Origin: Microbulbifer agarilyticus S89 | GTDB taxonomy: Bacteria > Pseudomonadota > Gammaproteobacteria > Pseudomonadales > Cellvibrionaceae | Direction: 5' to 3' | Assembly: GCF_000220505.1 (NCBI RefSeq) | Contig: NZ_AFPJ01000004.1 | Span: 1 to 64,000, forward strand | Length of the DNA stretch: 64,000 bases | Part shown: one piece after another, positions 62,693 to 64,000 of the stretch | Layout: each line of letters opens with the position of its first letter | How positions within the stretch are numbered: position 1 is the stretch's first letter | Notes under the pieces: generated by a model | The model's input: only the letters and a program-made list of their open reading frames with translations | The model's database searches: none | What the model was told of the DNA's origin: nothing | Made by a program: the position numbers and the translations under genes

Positions 62693-63904
62693 ATGCAACA
62701 CCGTTCTTTTGGCCTCGCTGCGTTAACGACCGAGATGGTCAAAAGCGGGGACCGAATCCTCGACCTCGGGCCACTCTCGTCCGGTACCACTCAGGCTTTT
62801 CTCGGCCTTAACTGCCAGTGCCACATCGAAGATCTGGTGGAATACCTGGCCGATAACCAGCACAGCGACGACCCACTGCAAGCGCTGGAAGATCACCTGC
62901 TCCCCAAGCCTGCGAACTTAAAGTTCGATGTCATCCTGTGTTGGGATCTACTCAATTTCCTGGAGCTGGATGTTATCCAGCACCTGATTCGCCTGCTGCA
63001 ACCGCATTTAAAGCAGGGCACCATCCTGCATACCATGCGCTACACCGGCCGCAACCAACCGAATAAGCCACGGCGTTTCCGCCTGCAGGAAGACTTCTGC
63101 TTTGAGTATGTGGACGACTCCAGTTATCCACAGGTGGCATCCAAGGGGCACTCTACGGTGACCCTGTTGAAATGTATGGACCGCTTCAGCCTGTTCAATT
63201 CGCTGATGAAGCGCGAGGGCATGGACCAGAACGTTACCGAACATTTCCTTGAATACGACAGCACCACCTCACGCAATCAGGTGCGCAGCGGCGGCGCCTC
63301 GGATGTAAGCGCTTACTTCCGCCAGGTACGTGATGACGAGCAGGTAGCGTTTGCCGGCATCGGCAAAACACTTGCCGCACTGCCCGCCAGTGCTACGGTG
63401 CTGGATTGCGGCCGCAAGAATGGCCGCAATATCGATGCGCTGAAAAAGAAAGTGGGCTCTCTGTATGTGGAAGACCTGCACGCGTCCCTGGCGTGGCGCA
63501 AGAAAATGCACGGCGAAGGCAGTGGCTTCAGTGAGTCCATGTTCAGCTTTGACCCCGGTACCAGGCTGGATGGGGTGTTTTTGTGGGACCTGCTGAACTT
63601 CTGCAGCCCGCAGCAAATTGAAGCGCTGGGCGAACTGCTGGCCGGGCGCATGAACCCCGGTGGCCAGCTGCATTTTCTGGTGTACAAGGCCAGCCAGCAG
63701 CCAGAGCGCCCGGCAATGTTTGAGGTGCTGGAAGACGAGCGCGTGGCGGTGACGGCGATTGCCGATGGCCGCAGTGCACGCAGTCTTGGCAGCACCGCCG
63801 ACTTAATGCGCCTGCTGCCAGGTTACCGCCTGTTCAGCCATCACCTTGCTCGCTTGCCCTCTGGGGATTCGGTGCAGGAGTTTGTGTTGCAGTTAAAGGG
63901 CTAG
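62693..63904 (+). CDS. Protein of two methyltransferase-like halves
   Basis: 403 residues that look like an internal duplication. Half one (1 to about 195) has RILDLGPLSSGTTQAF, FDVILCWDLLNFLE and a strand ending LHTMRYTG. Half two (about 205-403) has TVLDCGRKNGRNIDAL, LDGVFLWDLLNFCS and LHFLVYKAS at matching spacing. The pattern is that of class I SAM-binding folds, but the glycine-rich loop is poor (GPLSSG, GRKNG), so methyl transfer is not assured. ATG 62693 is 35 bases after the bactofilin terminator. Family not recognised; a link to the bactofilin is suggested by position only. Confidence 0.65.
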   Translation: MQHRSFGLAALTTEMVKSGDRILDLGPLSSGTTQAFLGLNCQCHIEDLVEYLADNQHSDDPLQALEDHLLPKPANLKFDVILCWDLLNFLELDVIQHLIRLLQPHLKQGTILHTMRYTGRNQPNKPRRFRLQEDFCFEYVDDSSYPQVASKGHSTVTLLKCMDRFSLFNSLMKREGMDQNVTEHFLEYDSTTSRNQVRSGGASDVSAYFRQVRDDEQVAFAGIGKTLAALPASATVLDCGRKNGRNIDALKKKVGSLYVEDLHASLAWRKKMHGEGSGFSESMFSFDPGTRLDGVFLWDLLNFCSPQQIEALGELLAGRMNPGGQLHFLVYKASQQPERPAMFEVLEDERVAVTAIADGRSARSLGSTADLMRLLPGYRLFSHHLARLPSGDSVQEFVLQLKG

Positions 63905-63970
63905 ATAGTCCTCCCGAGAAACAGAAAATCAAAAAATTAAATCGAGAAGATTTCACACGAGATTGCTTCC

Positions 63971-64000
63971 ATGTCTGAATTTTTGCGCTCTGTCTTTGTT
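63971..64000 (+). CDS. Possible start of a further gene (truncated by window edge)
   Basis: An ATG opens MSEFLRSVFV and stays open to the edge. Only ten codons are visible and the ribosome site is unclear, so this is a guess from position. Confidence 0.3.
   Translation, partial: MSEFLRSVFV

Overview
The window looks like chromosome from a marine, polysaccharide-degrading gammaproteobacterium of the Cellvibrio/Microbulbifer/Saccharophagus type. This is inferred from gene content: a TonB-dependent receptor of the Xanthomonas/Caulobacter carbohydrate class next to a flavin halogenase homologue, a secreted GH31/GH13 set, a bactofilin and integron-type attC sites. No rRNA or tRNA gene was seen to fix the taxonomy.

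Layout. (1) 1-13042, minus strand: a five-gene unit TolC - adaptor - GAF-like/HlyD adaptor - M50 peptidase/HlyD fusion - giant repeat protein that runs off the left edge. The giant protein has an N-terminal LEPR-XLL-like motif, a DUF4347 domain and about a dozen DUF11-like repeats. No ATPase is encoded in the unit. (2) 13285-18741, plus: a maltose-type ABC importer with a TTG-started MalK, a fused MalE-MalF and MalG, then glucokinase. (3) 18981-48000: a starch/maltodextrin locus. It holds a TonB-dependent receptor, a halogenase homologue, an esterase, a tandem Usp protein, a lipoprotein GH13 amylase, and an 1885-residue secreted protein joining starch-binding-like modules, a sugar-dehydrogenase propeller and four haem c motifs. 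That protein is followed by a Tat-exported DUF1552 protein. On the minus strand is a three-gene operon (cyclomaltodextrinase-like GH13, GH31, second lipoprotein GH13). An amidohydrolase and a modular GH13 enzyme with three starch-binding-like modules complete the locus. A SLC45/GPH-type sugar transporter at 56628 belongs to it functionally. (4) 48037-51755: small housekeeping or accessory genes. (5) about 51756-54450: an AT-rich minus-strand stretch with two attC-like sites whose cassettes carry an OLD-like ATPase/TOPRIM nuclease and a small membrane protein; no integrase is in the window. (6) hipBA at 54576-56272. (7) 58320-64000: an S9 peptidase, an AGCS amino acid symporter, a bactofilin with a CRP-like site upstream, and a protein made of two methyltransferase-like halves.

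How it works together (inference). Surface and periplasmic amylases cut starch, the TonB receptor brings maltodextrins across the outer membrane, periplasmic GH13/GH31 enzymes trim and rearrange them, the ABC importer and the SLC45-type permease take sugars into the cell, and glucokinase phosphorylates glucose. G-rich elements like the enterobacterial MalT box stand before the TonB receptor, the esterase, the lipoprotein amylase, the giant redox protein, the cyclomaltodextrinase operon, the modular amylase and the permease. Three of these match the 10-base consensus exactly. This ties the giant starch-binding redox protein to the starch regulon.

The strongest candidates for under-described biology are that redox fusion with its Tat-exported partner, the ATPase-less TolC/HlyD/M50 export operon for a LEPR-XLL/DUF4347 giant protein, and the cassette-borne OLD-like nuclease.
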